Shown: positions 23,492-32,803 of the stretch, piece by piece
Layout of the letters: each line of letters opens with the position of its first letter
Numbering within the stretch: the stretch's first letter is position 1
Origin: Sphingomonas pseudosanguinis
GTDB lineage: Bacteria > Pseudomonadota > Alphaproteobacteria > Sphingomonadales > Sphingomonadaceae
Length of the DNA stretch: 64,000 bases
NCBI RefSeq assembly: GCF_014196255.1
Contig: NZ_JACIDH010000001.1
Span: 1-64,000, forward strand
Direction: 5' to 3'
Translations under genes and position numbers: made by a program
The notes under the pieces: model-generated
The model's database searches: none
What the model was told of the DNA's origin: nothing
Seen by the model: the letters and a program-made list of their open reading frames with translations, nothing else

Positions 23492-26331
23492 GCGAGACCG
23501 ACAACGACAAGCCGAAACTCGGGATGCGCCAGCCTTTGGGGCTGAAGCGCACGGTCGAGACCGGCAAGGTGAAGCAGAGCTTCAGCCACGGCCGCTCGAA
23601 CACCGTGATCGTCGAGACGAAGCGCCGTCGCGTCCTGGGTCCCCAGGGTGGCGCGCCCGAAGCGGCTACTCCGGCGCCGACTCCGGCTCCGGCCGCCCCT
23701 GTGGCAACGGCTCCGGTCGCCCCGCCGCGTCCCGTTCCGTCGAACGAGACGGCACTGGAGCGTCAGGCCCGCCTGCTGCGTGAGGCCGAGGAACAGCGCC
23801 TCGCCATGCAGGAAGAGATGCGCCGCCGCGAGGACGCCGAGCGTCAGCAGCGCGCCGAGGACGAGCGTGCCCGCGCCGAGGAACGCGCCCGCGCCGAGGC
23901 GGAAGCCGCCGCAACACCCGAGCCGACTCCGGCCCCGGAACCGGCCCCCGAGCCTGTCGCCGAAACGCCCGCCCCGGCGGAAGCGCCGGCCGCGCCGACC
24001 ATCTCGGTGCAGCCGCGCATGTTCCGCCCGGTCGAGCGCCCGGTGATCCCGGCGCCCGAGCCCAAGGCCGAGGAACCGAAGGTCGAGGTACCCGCCCCGA
24101 CTCCGGCGCCTGCGCCCGCACCCGCTCCGGTTGCGGCCAAGCCTGCACCCGCTCCGGCCCCGGCGCCCGCCGTGCCGACGCCGCCCGTGCTGGGTCGCGA
24201 TCCCGCCATGCCCGCGCCGCGCCGCTTCTCGCCGGTGCAGCGTCCTGAGATTCCGAAGCCCGCGCCCAAGCCCGCGCCTGCGCCCGCCGCAGCCGCTGCG
24301 CCTGCCGCCAGCGCGCCGAGCAACAACGCCGCCTCCGCCCCGTCGGGTGGCGCGCCGCGTTCGATGCCCTCGGGCCAGCCGACGCCGCGCAACGCGCCTC
24401 CGGGCCGTCCGCAGCAGCGCGACCGCAAGGGTGACGAACGTCGTGGCGGCAAGCTGACCGTCACGCGTGCGCTGAACGAGGACGGCGCCCGCGCCCGCTC
24501 GCTCGCCGCGCTGAAGCGTGCCCGCGAGAAGGAAAAGCGTGGCTTTGGCGGCCCGCGCGAGCCGCAGGTCAAGCAGGTCCGCGACGTGCAGGTGCCGGAG
24601 GCGATCACCGTCCAGGAACTGGCCAACCGTATGGCTGAAAAGGGCGCGGATTTGGTCAAGGCGCTGTTCAAGATGGGCATGCCCGTCACGATGACGCAGA
24701 CCATCGACCAGGATACGGCCGAGCTGCTGGTGACCGAATTCGGCCACAACATCGTCCGCGTCTCCGACAGCGACATCGACCTGGCGCTCGACACCACCGA
24801 GGATGCGGCGGAAAGCTTGCGTCCGCGTCCGCCGGTCGTGACGATCATGGGTCACGTCGACCACGGCAAGACCTCGCTGCTCGACGCGCTGCGTGGCACC
24901 GACGTGGTGCGCGGCGAGGCCGGTGGCATCACCCAGCATATCGGCGCCTATCAGGTCACGCTGAAGGACAAGTCGAAGATCACCTTCCTCGACACGCCGG
25001 GCCACGAGGCCTTCACCCAGATGCGCGCCCGCGGTGCCGACGTCACGGATATCGTGGTGCTGGTGGTTGCGGCCGATGACGGGCTGATGCCGCAGACGAT
25101 CGAGGCGATCAACCACACCAAGGCGGCGGGCAAGCCGATGATCGTGGCGATCAACAAGATCGACAAGCACGACGCCAATGCCCAGCGCGTCCGCGAACGC
25201 CTGCTCGAGCATGACGTGCAGGTCGAGGACATGGGCGGCGAAACCCAGGACGTCGAAGTGTCGGCGCTCAAGAAGATCGGTCTGGATACGCTGATCGAAA
25301 AGATCCAGCTTCAGGCCGAGCTGCTCGAACTGTCCGCCAATCCCGATCGGCCTGCCGAGGGCAGCGTGGTCGAGGCCAAGCTGGACAAGGGCCGTGGTCC
25401 GGTCGCGACCGTGCTCGTCACGCGCGGCACGCTGAAGGTCGGCGACGTGTTCGTGGTCGGCGCGGAAAGCGGCAAGGTCCGTGCGCTGGTCGACGACAAG
25501 GGCCGTCAGGTGAAGGAAGCGGGTCCGGCGATGCCGGTCGAGGTCCTCGGCCTGTCGGGCGTGCCCCAGGCGGGCGACCTGCTCCAGGTCGTCGAGAACG
25601 AGGCGCGTGCCCGCGAGGTCGCCGAATACCGCCAGAGCGTGCTGCTCCAGAAGCGCACCACCTCGGCCCCGGCCAGCCTGGAGTCGATGTTCTCGGCACT
25701 GAAGGCGAACCAGGCCAAGGAATATCCGCTGGTCGTGAAGGCGGATACGCAGGGGACGGTCGAGGCGATCGTGGCGTCGATCAACAAGATCGCGTCCGAC
25801 CTGATCAAGGCGCGCATCCTGCATTCGGGCGTCGGTGGCATCACCGAGTCGGACGTGACGCTCGCCGCCGCCAGCGGTGCGCCGATCATCGGCTTCAACG
25901 TCCGTGCCAATGCCAAGGCGCGCGAGATCGCCGAGCGGAACAAGGTGGCGCTCAAATATTACGACGTCATCTACGACCTGATCGACGAGATTCGCGCGGG
26001 CATGGCCGGCGAGCTGGGCCCCGAGGCGTTCGAAACGGTCGTCGGCCGCGCCGAAATCCGCGAGGTCTTCTCGGCGGGCAAGATCGGCAAGGCCGCTGGT
26101 CTACTGGTCACCGAGGGTGTCATCCGCAAGGCGCTCAAGGCGCGCATCACGCGCAACGACGTCATCATCTACCAGGGCGAAATCAACTCGCTCCGCCGGT
26201 TCAAGGACGATGTCGCCGAGGTTCGCGCCGGTCTGGAATGTGGTGTGACGTTCACGCAGAACTTCACCGACATCAAGGCGGGCGACTATCTCGAAACCTT
26301 CGAGGTCGAACTGCGCGAGCGTTCGCTCTGA
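23488..26331 (+). CDS. infB: Translation initiation factor IF-2
   Basis: A protein of 947 residues. It brings initiator tRNA to the 30S subunit and promotes subunit joining. A long N-terminal region of about 330 residues is rich in Ala, Pro, Glu and Arg and includes a charged coiled coil (about 85-140). IF2_N follows, then the GTPase domain from about 447 with [23 protein letters not shown] and NKIDK, and domains II-IV with the C2 domain. The GTG start overlaps the ylxR stop as GTGA. The low-complexity N-terminus is normal for the group. Confidence 0.96.
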   Translation: MSETDNDKPKLGMRQPLGLKRTVETGKVKQSFSHGRSNTVIVETKRRRVLGPQGGAPEAATPAPTPAPAAPVATAPVAPPRPVPSNETALERQARLLREAEEQRLAMQEEMRRREDAERQQRAEDERARAEERARAEAEAAATPEPTPAPEPAPEPVAETPAPAEAPAAPTISVQPRMFRPVERPVIPAPEPKAEEPKVEVPAPTPAPAPAPAPVAAKPAPAPAPAPAVPTPPVLGRDPAMPAPRRFSPVQRPEIPKPAPKPAPAPAAAAAPAASAPSNNAASAPSGGAPRSMPSGQPTPRNAPPGRPQQRDRKGDERRGGKLTVTRALNEDGARARSLAALKRAREKEKRGFGGPREPQVKQVRDVQVPEAITVQELANRMAEKGADLVKALFKMGMPVTMTQTIDQDTAELLVTEFGHNIVRVSDSDIDLALDTTEDAAESLRPRPPVVTIMGHVDHGKTSLLDALRGTDVVRGEAGGITQHIGAYQVTLKDKSKITFLDTPGHEAFTQMRARGADVTDIVVLVVAADDGLMPQTIEAINHTKAAGKPMIVAINKIDKHDANAQRVRERLLEHDVQVEDMGGETQDVEVSALKKIGLDTLIEKIQLQAELLELSANPDRPAEGSVVEAKLDKGRGPVATVLVTRGTLKVGDVFVVGAESGKVRALVDDKGRQVKEAGPAMPVEVLGLSGVPQAGDLLQVVENEARAREVAEYRQSVLLQKRTTSAPASLESMFSALKANQAKEYPLVVKADTQGTVEAIVASINKIASDLIKARILHSGVGGITESDVTLAAASGAPIIGFNVRANAKAREIAERNKVALKYYDVIYDLIDEIRAGMAGELGPEAFETVVGRAEIREVFSAGKIGKAAGLLVTEGVIRKALKARITRNDVIIYQGEINSLRRFKDDVAEVRAGLECGVTFTQNFTDIKAGDYLETFEVELRERSL

Positions 26332-26381
26332 TGCGGGCAGGGTGGTGGGATCGCTCCTGCCGCCCGCCTCTGCCGGACATG

Positions 26382-26418
26382 ATCGCGGTCGCCCGTCGGG
26401 CGGCCGCGATTTCCGTTT
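26382..26418 (+). promoter_or_regulatory. Hairpin between infB and rbfA
   Basis: ATCGCGGTCGCCC (26382-26394) pairs with GGGCGGCCGCGAT (26398-26410) with one wobble, loop GTC, then TTCCGTTT. It could be a partial terminator or a processing/stability element that lowers rbfA relative to infB. Confidence 0.5.
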
Positions 26419-26432
26419 GAAGAAGAACTGAT

Positions 26433-26840
26433 ATGGTCCAAGCCAAGAACCCCGCCGAACCCTCGGTCCGCCTGCTCCGCGTCGGCGAGCAGGTGCGTCA
26501 CATCCTCTCCGACATCCTCGCACGCGGCGACGTGCATGACGAGACGCTGGCCAAGCACATGGTCAGCGTTACCGAGGTGCGCATGTCACCCGACCTGCGC
26601 CACGCGACGGTCTTCGTGAAGCCGCTGCTTGGGCGTGACGAGGAGGTGGTGATCAAGGCGCTGCGCACCAACACCGCGTATTTGCAGCGAGAGGTCGCGC
26701 ACCGGGTGAAGATGAAATACGCCGCCAAGCTGAAGTTCCTGGCGGACGAGAGCTTCGATGAGGGAAGTCACATCGACTCGCTCCTGCGCTCGCCCAAAGT
26801 GTCGCAGGATCTGGAGGAAGGGGAAGCGGGAGAGGCGTGA
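26433..26840 (+). CDS. rbfA: Ribosome-binding factor A
   Basis: A protein of 135 residues of the KH-like RbfA family, needed for late maturation of the 30S subunit and cold adaptation. Supporting segments are [46 protein letters not shown] and [25 protein letters not shown] at 26433 is preceded by GAAGAA. It ends the operon block before a large repeat-filled gap, and truB, its usual next gene, is displaced 1.8 kb downstream beyond yceI and tdk. Confidence 0.95.
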   Translation: MVQAKNPAEPSVRLLRVGEQVRHILSDILARGDVHDETLAKHMVSVTEVRMSPDLRHATVFVKPLLGRDEEVVIKALRTNTAYLQREVAHRVKMKYAAKLKFLADESFDEGSHIDSLLRSPKVSQDLEEGEAGEA

Positions 26841-27408
26841 TCGCTTTCCTGCTTCAGGCATCTTCCCACCCTTCGTTCAGCCTGAGCGAAGTCGAAGGCC
26901 ACGCTGTGACCGTCGTAAAATAGGGTTCACGCGAAGCCACGAAGACGCAAAGATTTTTGGTTCGCGCAGAGGCGCGGAGGGCGCAGGGAAGAAGAGCCCT
27001 TACCCAATAGTGCACCCCACCCCCGGCGAAGGCCGGGGTCCAGTATCTTCCACGTCGATGGCCCACTGCGCCAAGGCGGGGGAGGGAAATGCACCGCGCC
27101 ATCGTGCATCCATCGCAACTGGACCCCGGCCTTCGCCGGGGTGGCGCTTGGGGGATTCGGGCCATGATGACATTACATGAACTCAACGCGAGCCCCTCCC
27201 CTTCAGGGGAGGGGTTGGGGTGGGGCCTCGCCACAGGCGGCATGCTTGCGGAGGTGCCCCACCCTCCGCCCCTAAAGGGGAGGGGTGAATCCATCTTGTG
27301 TGATCACGCTTTAGCAGAATCCCTCTGTGTCCTCCGCGCCTCTGCGCGAACCAAAACGCTACGCCTTCGCGTGGCCTTCGACTTCGCTCAGGCTGAACGG
27401 GGGTGGGG
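26841..27408. repeat. 568-base gap with concentric nested inverted repeats
   Basis: No gene is seen. From outside inward: family A at 26875-26900 and 27373-27398 (26 bases, perfect inverted match); family B at 26928-26987 and 27321-27373 (26955-26980 is a perfect inverted match of 27331-27356); family C at 27021-27043 and 27119-27141 (23 bases, perfect, each itself a CCCCGGC-GAAG-GCCGGGG hairpin). A D-like palindrome (27192-27285) lies between the right C and B copies. Such order fits successive insertion of one repeat family inside another. Confidence 0.9.
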
Positions 27409-27999
27409 TTAAGTCCCCGAAGGCACCAAGTCCGCGTCGATCGCGATCGTCACCTGTCGGCCGACGATCAGCGGATAGGCCGTCATCCCGAAGTCCCGCC
27501 GGTCGATCCGTGTCGTCGCGGCGATATGCACCGGCTCGCGCCCCGTCATCGCTTCGAAGGCGCGGGAGAAGTCGACCGCCAGCGTCGCCGGACGCGTGAC
27601 GCCGCGCGCGGCGATCGTGCCCGTGACGGTCGCGCTGTGCGGCCCGGTGCGGGTCATGCCGGTCGCGTGGAAGGTCACGCGCGGATAATGGTCGACATCG
27701 AAGAAGTCCGGCCCCCGCAACCGCGACCGGGTGAGTGAATCGCCCGCTTCCAGCGCCTGGGCATCGATCCGCACGTCGAGCGTCACCGCCTTCGCGTCAT
27801 GGTCGGACAAGGCGACACGCCCCTCCACCTTGGGAAAGCGCGCGGTCTTGCTGCCCAGCCCGAAAAAGCCGACCTTGGCCTGGACGCGGGCATGGGCGGG
27901 ATCGATGGCATAGCCGATCGCCCCCGGACTGGCCGACCCATCCGCGGCGCTGATCATGATCGCCGCGATGATCGCCGCTCGTATCCCTGTCCTCGTCAC
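27409..27999 (-). CDS. YceI-family exported protein
   Basis: A protein of 196 residues. A signal peptide (MTRTGIRAAIIAAIMISAADGSA) precedes the YceI lipocalin-like barrel: YAIDPAHARVQAKVGFFGLGSKTARFPKVEGRVALSD, RGPDFFDVDHYPRVTFHATGM, GTIAARGVTRPATLAVDF. YceI-like proteins bind isoprenoid or other lipids in the periplasm; the ligand here is unknown. GTG at 27999 has GGCAGGA upstream. It diverges from tdk, with a gap of about 50 bases that must hold both promoters. Confidence 0.88.
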   Translation of the reverse strand: MTRTGIRAAIIAAIMISAADGSASPGAIGYAIDPAHARVQAKVGFFGLGSKTARFPKVEGRVALSDHDAKAVTLDVRIDAQALEAGDSLTRSRLRGPDFFDVDHYPRVTFHATGMTRTGPHSATVTGTIAARGVTRPATLAVDFSRAFEAMTGREPVHIAATTRIDRRDFGMTAYPLIVGRQVTIAIDADLVPSGT

Positions 28000-28052
28000 G
28001 TCGATTCGTCCTGCCGCTCGAAATGGCGGCTCCCTTCCGATAAGGGCGGGCG

Positions 28053-28664
28053 ATGGCCAAGCTCTATTTCTATTATGCCAGCATGAATGCGGGCAAATCG
28101 ACCATGCTGCTGCAGGCCGACTTCAATTATCGCGAGCGGGGGATGAACACGATGCTGTTCACCGCCGCGATCGACGACCGCTTCGCCTATGGCACCATCG
28201 CCTCGCGCATCGGCTTGTCGCAACCCGCCACGCCGTTCCATGCGACGACCGATCTGGAGGCCTGCGCGCTGGGCCAGCACGGCAAGACGCCGCTCGCCTG
28301 CATCCTCGTCGACGAAGCGCAGTTCCTGACGGCGGAGCAGGTGGATCAGCTGGCGCGGCTGGCCGACCAGCATCGGATTCCGGTGCTGTGTTACGGCCTG
28401 CGTACCGACTTCAAGGGGCAGCTCTTTCCCGGATCGGCGCGGCTGCTGGCGCTGGCCGATGCGCTCAGCGAGATCAAATCGGTGTGCGTGTGCGGCGCCA
28501 AGGCGACCATGAACCTGCGCGTTGACGCGCAAGGCCATGCCATCGCGGAGGGCGCGCAGACCGAGATCGGCGGCAATGACCGCTATGTCGCGCTGTGTCG
28601 CCGCCATTTCTGTGCAGCGCTGGCGGGAGAGCCGGTGCTTGAGGGGCGGGGCAAGCCCGACTAA
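28053..28664 (+). CDS. tdk: Thymidine kinase
   Basis: A protein of 203 residues, type II thymidine kinase, salvaging thymidine to dTMP. It shows a P-loop (YYASMNAGKSTMLL, residues 7-20), ILVDEAQFLT (Walker B, catalytic Glu), the lasso-type YGLRTDFKGQLFPGSARLLALAD, and zinc-site residues in CVCGAKA and LCRRHF. The start ATG at 28053 follows AAGGGCGGGCG. The next gene, truB, begins 10 bases after its stop on the same strand. Confidence 0.95.
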   Translation: MAKLYFYYASMNAGKSTMLLQADFNYRERGMNTMLFTAAIDDRFAYGTIASRIGLSQPATPFHATTDLEACALGQHGKTPLACILVDEAQFLTAEQVDQLARLADQHRIPVLCYGLRTDFKGQLFPGSARLLALADALSEIKSVCVCGAKATMNLRVDAQGHAIAEGAQTEIGGNDRYVALCRRHFCAALAGEPVLEGRGKPD

Positions 28665-28674
28665 CGCCTTGCCG

Positions 28675-29697
28675 ATGCATGGATGGATCATTCTCGACAA
28701 GCCGCTGGGGCTGGGTTCGACACAAGGGGTGAGCGCGGTCAAGCGCTGCTTGCGCCAGGGCGGCTATGGCAAGGGCATCAAGGTCGGCCATGGCGGCACG
28801 CTCGATCCGCTGGCGACGGGCGTGCTGCCGATCGCGGTGGGGGAGGCGACCAAGCTGGCGGGCCGGATGCTCGACAGCGACAAGGTGTATGACTTCACCA
28901 TCCGTTTCGGCGAGCAGACCGCGACGCTGGACGCGGAGGGCGAAGTGGTGGCGACCAGCGATTTGCGGCCGACTCGCGCGGCGCTGGAGGCGGTGCTGCC
29001 GCGCTTCACTGGGCCGATTAACCAGGTGCCGCCCGCCTATTCCGCGCTGAAGATCGATGGCGAGCGCGCGTACGACCTCGCGCGTGCCGGCGAAGAGGTG
29101 GTGCTGGCGAGTCGCGCGGTGACGATTCACAACCTCCATTCCTCCCCATCTCCGATGGGGAGGGGGACCGCGCTCGAAGAGCGTGGTGGAGGGGCGGGGG
29201 CGCTCGCCGCCGTTCTCGGCGCTGGCGCGCCGCCCCTCCACCATCCTGCGGATGGTCCCCCTCCCCAAGCGGAGCTTGGGGAGGAATTGTTGGGGGAGGT
29301 TACCCTCACCGCCCATGTCTCGAAGGGCACGTATATCCGCTCCCTCGCTCGCGACATCGCGCTGGCGCTCGGCACGGTCGGCCATGTCACCATGCTCCGC
29401 CGCATCAAGGCGGGGCCGTTCACCCTGGCGCCTGCGATATCGCTGGACAAATTGAACAAAATGGGGCAGGCGGCCACCCTTGAACAGATACTCCTGCCGC
29501 TGAGGGCGGGGCTGGACGACATCCCGGCTCTTGCTCTCGACCCCGACCAGGCAGGGGCGCTCCGTCAGGGGCGTGTGCTGGCCGGGATTGCCGTGGACGA
29601 TGGCCAATATTTCGCGATGCTGGGGGACACCCCGGTGGCGCTGGTGGAGGCGCTGGACGCACAGGTCCGGGTCGTTCGTGGTTTCAACCTCGATTAA
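28675..29697 (+). CDS. truB: tRNA pseudouridine-55 synthase TruB with a repeat-derived insert
   Basis: A protein of 340 residues that makes pseudouridine 55 in the T-loop of tRNAs. The N-terminus is canonical: HGWIILDKPLGLGST and GHGGTLDPLATGVL with catalytic Asp44. Later segments VPPAYSALKIDGERAYDLAR and VSKGTYIRSLARDIALALGTVGHVTMLRR are also canonical. Between VTIHNL and EVTLTAHVSKG, about residues 155-205 are foreign: Gly/Pro/Ala-rich residues encoded by a family D palindrome (29138-29287, 150 bases) inserted in frame. Related enzymes go straight from one strand to the next here. The insert lies between two strands, so the enzyme may tolerate it. ATG at 28675 gives the usual N-terminus. 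Confidence 0.93.
   Translation: MHGWIILDKPLGLGSTQGVSAVKRCLRQGGYGKGIKVGHGGTLDPLATGVLPIAVGEATKLAGRMLDSDKVYDFTIRFGEQTATLDAEGEVVATSDLRPTRAALEAVLPRFTGPINQVPPAYSALKIDGERAYDLARAGEEVVLASRAVTIHNLHSSPSPMGRGTALEERGGGAGALAAVLGAGAPPLHHPADGPPPQAELGEELLGEVTLTAHVSKGTYIRSLARDIALALGTVGHVTMLRRIKAGPFTLAPAISLDKLNKMGQAATLEQILLPLRAGLDDIPALALDPDQAGALRQGRVLAGIAVDDGQYFAMLGDTPVALVEALDAQVRVVRGFNLD
29138..29287. repeat. Family D palindrome inside truB
   Basis: ATTCCTCCCC at the left and GGGGAGGAAT at the right bracket 150 bases with the same architecture as the intergenic D repeats, including GGGGGACC, GGTGGAGGGG...CCCCTCCACC and GGTCCCCCTCCCC. The length is exactly 50 codons and contains no stop in the truB frame. Its right arm closely matches, reversed, the left arm of the copy at 53541-53674. 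Confidence 0.93.
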
Positions 29698-29709
29698 GAA
29701 AGGATCACG

Positions 29710-29979
29710 ATGTCGATCACCGCTGAACGCCGCCAGGAAATCATCAAGGATCATGCCCGCGCCGAGGGTGACACGGGTTCGCCCGAAGTCCAGGTCGCGA
29801 TCCTGACCCAGCGTATTCAGAACCTGACCGAGCACTTCAAGACCCACGCGAAGGACAACCATTCGCGTCGCGGCCTGCTGATGCTGGTCAACAAGCGCCG
29901 CTCGCTGCTCGACTATCTGCGTCACAAGGATGGCGACCGCTATCTGGCGCTGATCGCCAAGCTCGGCCTGCGCAAGTAA
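29710..29979 (+). CDS. rpsO: 30S ribosomal protein S15
   Basis: A protein of 89 residues, the normal size, with [25 protein letters not shown] and [22 protein letters not shown]. It binds the central domain of 16S rRNA early in 30S assembly. AAAGGA lies just upstream of the ATG. A strong terminator follows 20 bases after the stop; pnp comes next as in most proteobacteria. Confidence 0.97.
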   Translation: MSITAERRQEIIKDHARAEGDTGSPEVQVAILTQRIQNLTEHFKTHAKDNHSRRGLLMLVNKRRSLLDYLRHKDGDRYLALIAKLGLRK

Positions 29980-30000
29980 GCCACGCGGCGATACGCCACG

Positions 30001-30034
30001 AAAAAGGGCATCCCTCACGGGGTGCCCTTTTTTT
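30001..30034 (+). terminator. Intrinsic terminator after rpsO
   Basis: GGGCATCCC, loop TCAC, GGGGTGCCC (one wobble) followed by seven Ts and preceded by five As, so it could also act in the reverse direction. Confidence 0.92.
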
Positions 30035-30225
30035 ATCGGCTGGTGTATAGAGCCCCCGGCCGACCGGACGGCGCGGATGCGCCTCCCCAAAGCCCATATG
30101 TCATGAAACCCGTCGAACGCGGCGGGTAGGATCGGAGGATCGGCAATTCGGTCGACCTCCAGAGCCAATCTTGGCTCAACCCATAGGCCCCGGCGGGATA
30201 GGCCCGTCGGAGTGAAGGATATTCC
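30035..30225 (+). promoter_or_regulatory. pnp 5' leader with hairpins
   Basis: The leader holds TATAGA (30046-30051) as a possible -10 box, a GAGCCA/TGGCTC hairpin at 30162-30177, and CCGGCGGG/CCCGTCGG at 30190-30210 immediately before the GAAGGA ribosome site. In enterobacteria the pnp leader is a target of RNase III and PNPase autoregulation; a similar role here is only inferred. Confidence 0.4.
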
Positions 30226-32574
30226 ATGTTCAATACCAAGAAAGTGGCCATCGAGTGGGGCGGCAAGACGCTGACCCTCGAAACCGGCAAGGTGGCCCGT
30301 CAGGCCGACGGCGCGGTGATCGCGACGCTGGGCGAGACGGTGGTGCTGTGCGCCGTGACGGCCGCGAAGAATGTGAAGGAAGGGCAGGACTTCTTCCCGC
30401 TGACCGTTCACTATCAGGAGAAGTTCTCGGCGGCGGGCCGCATCCCCGGCGGTTTCTTCAAGCGCGAGCGCGGCGCGACCGAGCGTGAGACGCTGATCAG
30501 CCGCCTGATCGATCGTCCGATCCGCCCGCTGTTCCCCGAAGGTTTCTACAACGAGATCAACTGCATCTGCCAGGTGCTCTCCTATGACGGCGAGAACGAG
30601 CCGGACATCCTGGCGCTGGTCGCCGCGTCGGCCGCGCTCACCATCTCGGGCGTGCCCTTCATGGGCCCGATCGGCGCGGCGCGCGTCGGCTATGTCGATG
30701 GCGAGTATCAGCTGAACCCGACCGACGCCGAGGCGCTGGCCGGTGACCTGGACCTGGTCGTCGCCGCGACGCATGACGCGGTGATGATGGTCGAGTCGGA
30801 AGCCAAGGAGCTGTCCGAGGAAGTGATGCTGGGCGCGGTCATGTTCGCGCACAAGGCGTCGCAGCAGATCATCGACGCGATCATCGATCTCGCCGAACAG
30901 TCCGCCAAGGACCCCTGGGAGCTGAAGGTCGGCGACGACCAGAAGGCGGTCAAGGCCGAGCTGAAGAAGCTGGTCGGCAAGGACATCACCGCCGCCTACA
31001 AGCTGACCGACAAGCAAGCGCGCCAGACCGCGCTGGGCGAGGCGCGCGCCAAGGCGAAGGCCGCCATGGCCGACCGCACGCCGCAGGAGCAGCTCGTCGC
31101 CGCCAAGCTCGTCAAGAAGCTGGAAGCCGAGATCGTCCGCACCGCGATCCTGAAGGACGGCCGCCGCATCGACGGTCGCTCGACCACCCAGATCCGTCCG
31201 ATCGAGGCGGAAGTTCACTTCCTGCCGCGTTCGCACGGCTCGGCGCTGTTCACGCGCGGCGAGACCCAGACGATCGCGACCACCACGCTGGGCACCCGCG
31301 ACGCCGAGCAGATGATCGACGGCCTGAACGGCCTGTCGTACCAGCACTTCATGCTGCACTATAACTTCCCGCCCTATTCGGTCGGCGAAGTGGGCCGCTT
31401 CGGCGCGCCGGGTCGTCGTGAGATCGGCCATGGCAAGCTGGCCTGGCGCGCGCTGCACCCGGTGCTGCCGACCAAGGAGGAATTCCCCTACACCATCCGC
31501 GTGACCAGCGACATCACCGAGTCGAACGGCTCGTCGTCGATGGCCACCGTCTGCGGCGGCTCGCTGTCGCTGATGGATGCAGGTGTTCCGCTGAAGCGTC
31601 CGGTCTCGGGCATCGCCATGGGCCTGATCCTGGAAGGCAAGGACTTCGCCGTCCTGTCGGACATCCTGGGTGACGAAGATCACCTGGGCGACATGGACTT
31701 CAAGGTGGCGGGCACCTCCGAGGGCATCACCTCGCTCCAGATGGACATCAAGATCGCCGGTATCACCGAGGAGATCATGAAGGTCGCGCTGGCACAGGCC
31801 AAGGAAGGCCGTGCGCACATCCTGGGTGAGATGAACAAGGCGCTGGGCGAGACCCGCACCGAGCTGTCGGCCCACGCTCCGCGCATCGAGACGATGACGA
31901 TCGACAAGTCGAAGATCCGCGACGTGATCGGCACCGGCGGCAAGGTGATCCGCGAGATCGTCGCCACCACCGGCGCCAAGGTCGACATCGACGACGAGGG
32001 CGTGATCAAGATCAGCTCGTCGGACGGTTCGCAGATCGAAGCCGCGATGAACTGGATCAAGGGCATCGTCGAAGAGGCCGAGGTCGGCAAGATCTACAAC
32101 GGCAAGGTCGTCAACCTGGTCGATTTCGGCGCGTTCGTGAACTTCATGGGCGGCAAGGACGGTCTGGTCCACGTCTCGGAGATCAAGAACGAGCGTGTCG
32201 AGAAGGTCTCGGACGTCCTGAGTGAAGGCCAGGACGTCAAGGTCAAGGTCCTCGAGATCGATCCGCGCGGCAAGGTCCGCCTGTCGATGCGCGTCGTCGA
32301 CCAGGAAACCGGCGCCGAGCTGGAGGACAATCGTCCGGCCCGCGAACCGCGTGAACCGCGCGGCGACCGTGGCCCGCGCGGCGACCGTGAAGGCGGTCGC
32401 GGTACGCGCCGTGACGGCGGCGACCGTGGTGGCGAAGGACGTGGTGACCGGGGCGGCGAAGGCCGCAGCGGCCCGCGTCGCGACCGTGGCGACCGTCCCC
32501 GTCGTGAAGGCGGCGAGCAGGGCGGTTCGTCCGAATTCGCCGCTCCGGCCTTCCTGACCGGTGATCGCGACTGA
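30226..32574 (+). CDS. pnp: Polyribonucleotide nucleotidyltransferase (PNPase)
   Basis: A protein of 782 residues. It is a phosphorolytic 3'-5' exoribonuclease of mRNA decay. Two RNase PH domains (the second with FNDIGR-like elements replaced by [29 protein letters not shown]) are joined by a helical domain. KH ([18 protein letters not shown]) and S1 ([33 protein letters not shown]) domains follow. The last 80 residues are an Arg/Gly/Asp-rich tail, longer than in E. coli, and a plausible RNA- or RNase E-binding region. GAAGGA precedes the ATG. Confidence 0.97.
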   Translation: MFNTKKVAIEWGGKTLTLETGKVARQADGAVIATLGETVVLCAVTAAKNVKEGQDFFPLTVHYQEKFSAAGRIPGGFFKRERGATERETLISRLIDRPIRPLFPEGFYNEINCICQVLSYDGENEPDILALVAASAALTISGVPFMGPIGAARVGYVDGEYQLNPTDAEALAGDLDLVVAATHDAVMMVESEAKELSEEVMLGAVMFAHKASQQIIDAIIDLAEQSAKDPWELKVGDDQKAVKAELKKLVGKDITAAYKLTDKQARQTALGEARAKAKAAMADRTPQEQLVAAKLVKKLEAEIVRTAILKDGRRIDGRSTTQIRPIEAEVHFLPRSHGSALFTRGETQTIATTTLGTRDAEQMIDGLNGLSYQHFMLHYNFPPYSVGEVGRFGAPGRREIGHGKLAWRALHPVLPTKEEFPYTIRVTSDITESNGSSSMATVCGGSLSLMDAGVPLKRPVSGIAMGLILEGKDFAVLSDILGDEDHLGDMDFKVAGTSEGITSLQMDIKIAGITEEIMKVALAQAKEGRAHILGEMNKALGETRTELSAHAPRIETMTIDKSKIRDVIGTGGKVIREIVATTGAKVDIDDEGVIKISSSDGSQIEAAMNWIKGIVEEAEVGKIYNGKVVNLVDFGAFVNFMGGKDGLVHVSEIKNERVEKVSDVLSEGQDVKVKVLEIDPRGKVRLSMRVVDQETGAELEDNRPAREPREPRGDRGPRGDREGGRGTRRDGGDRGGEGRGDRGGEGRSGPRRDRGDRPRREGGEQGGSSEFAAPAFLTGDRD

Positions 32575-32602
32575 TTCCGGCGCGATTCGGAACGAAAAGA
32601 AG

Positions 32603-32633
32603 GAGGCCCGGAGCGATCCGGGCCTCTTTTTTT
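32603..32633 (+). terminator. Intrinsic terminator after pnp
   Basis: GAGGCCCGGA and TCCGGGCCTC form a perfect ten-base stem with loop GCGA, followed by a run of seven Ts. Confidence 0.93.
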
Positions 32634-32708
32634 GGGCAGCGGCCCGGACATGGGCGCATGTTACAAAAATAATTTCATCACTAAATCCATGATAGTGCGG
32701 CAAATGCC

Positions 32709-32730
32709 GCGCCCCTGCGTCGAGGGGCGC
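32709..32730. promoter_or_regulatory. Perfect hairpin upstream of the chemoreceptor gene
   Basis: GCGCCCCT and AGGGGCGC form an eight-base stem with a six-base loop, just after an AT-rich stretch (32658-32700) that probably holds the promoter. It would lie in the 5' leader. Confidence 0.4.
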
Positions 32731-32803
32731 ATCCGCTCACAACGGCTCGTTAAACCTCCCCGCCTAACCGTTCGCGCGATTGACGGAATAGAGGAACGGG
32801 CGA

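Noticed and set aside
23161..25824. An 887-residue minus-strand open frame opposite infB
   Set aside because: Low-complexity composition follows from the repeated Ala/Pro/Glu codons of the IF-2 N-terminal region on the other strand.
26841..27408. Possible CRISPR array from repeated short sequences
   Set aside because: The repeats are inverted and nested, of several families, with no regular spacing or unique spacers, and no cas genes are nearby.
28474..32703. A 1409-residue open frame on the minus strand opposite truB, rpsO and pnp
   Set aside because: It lies antisense to three well-supported genes, crosses their terminators, and has the Arg/His/Asp/Ala-rich makeup of frames opposite GC-rich coding DNA. 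No family was recognised.
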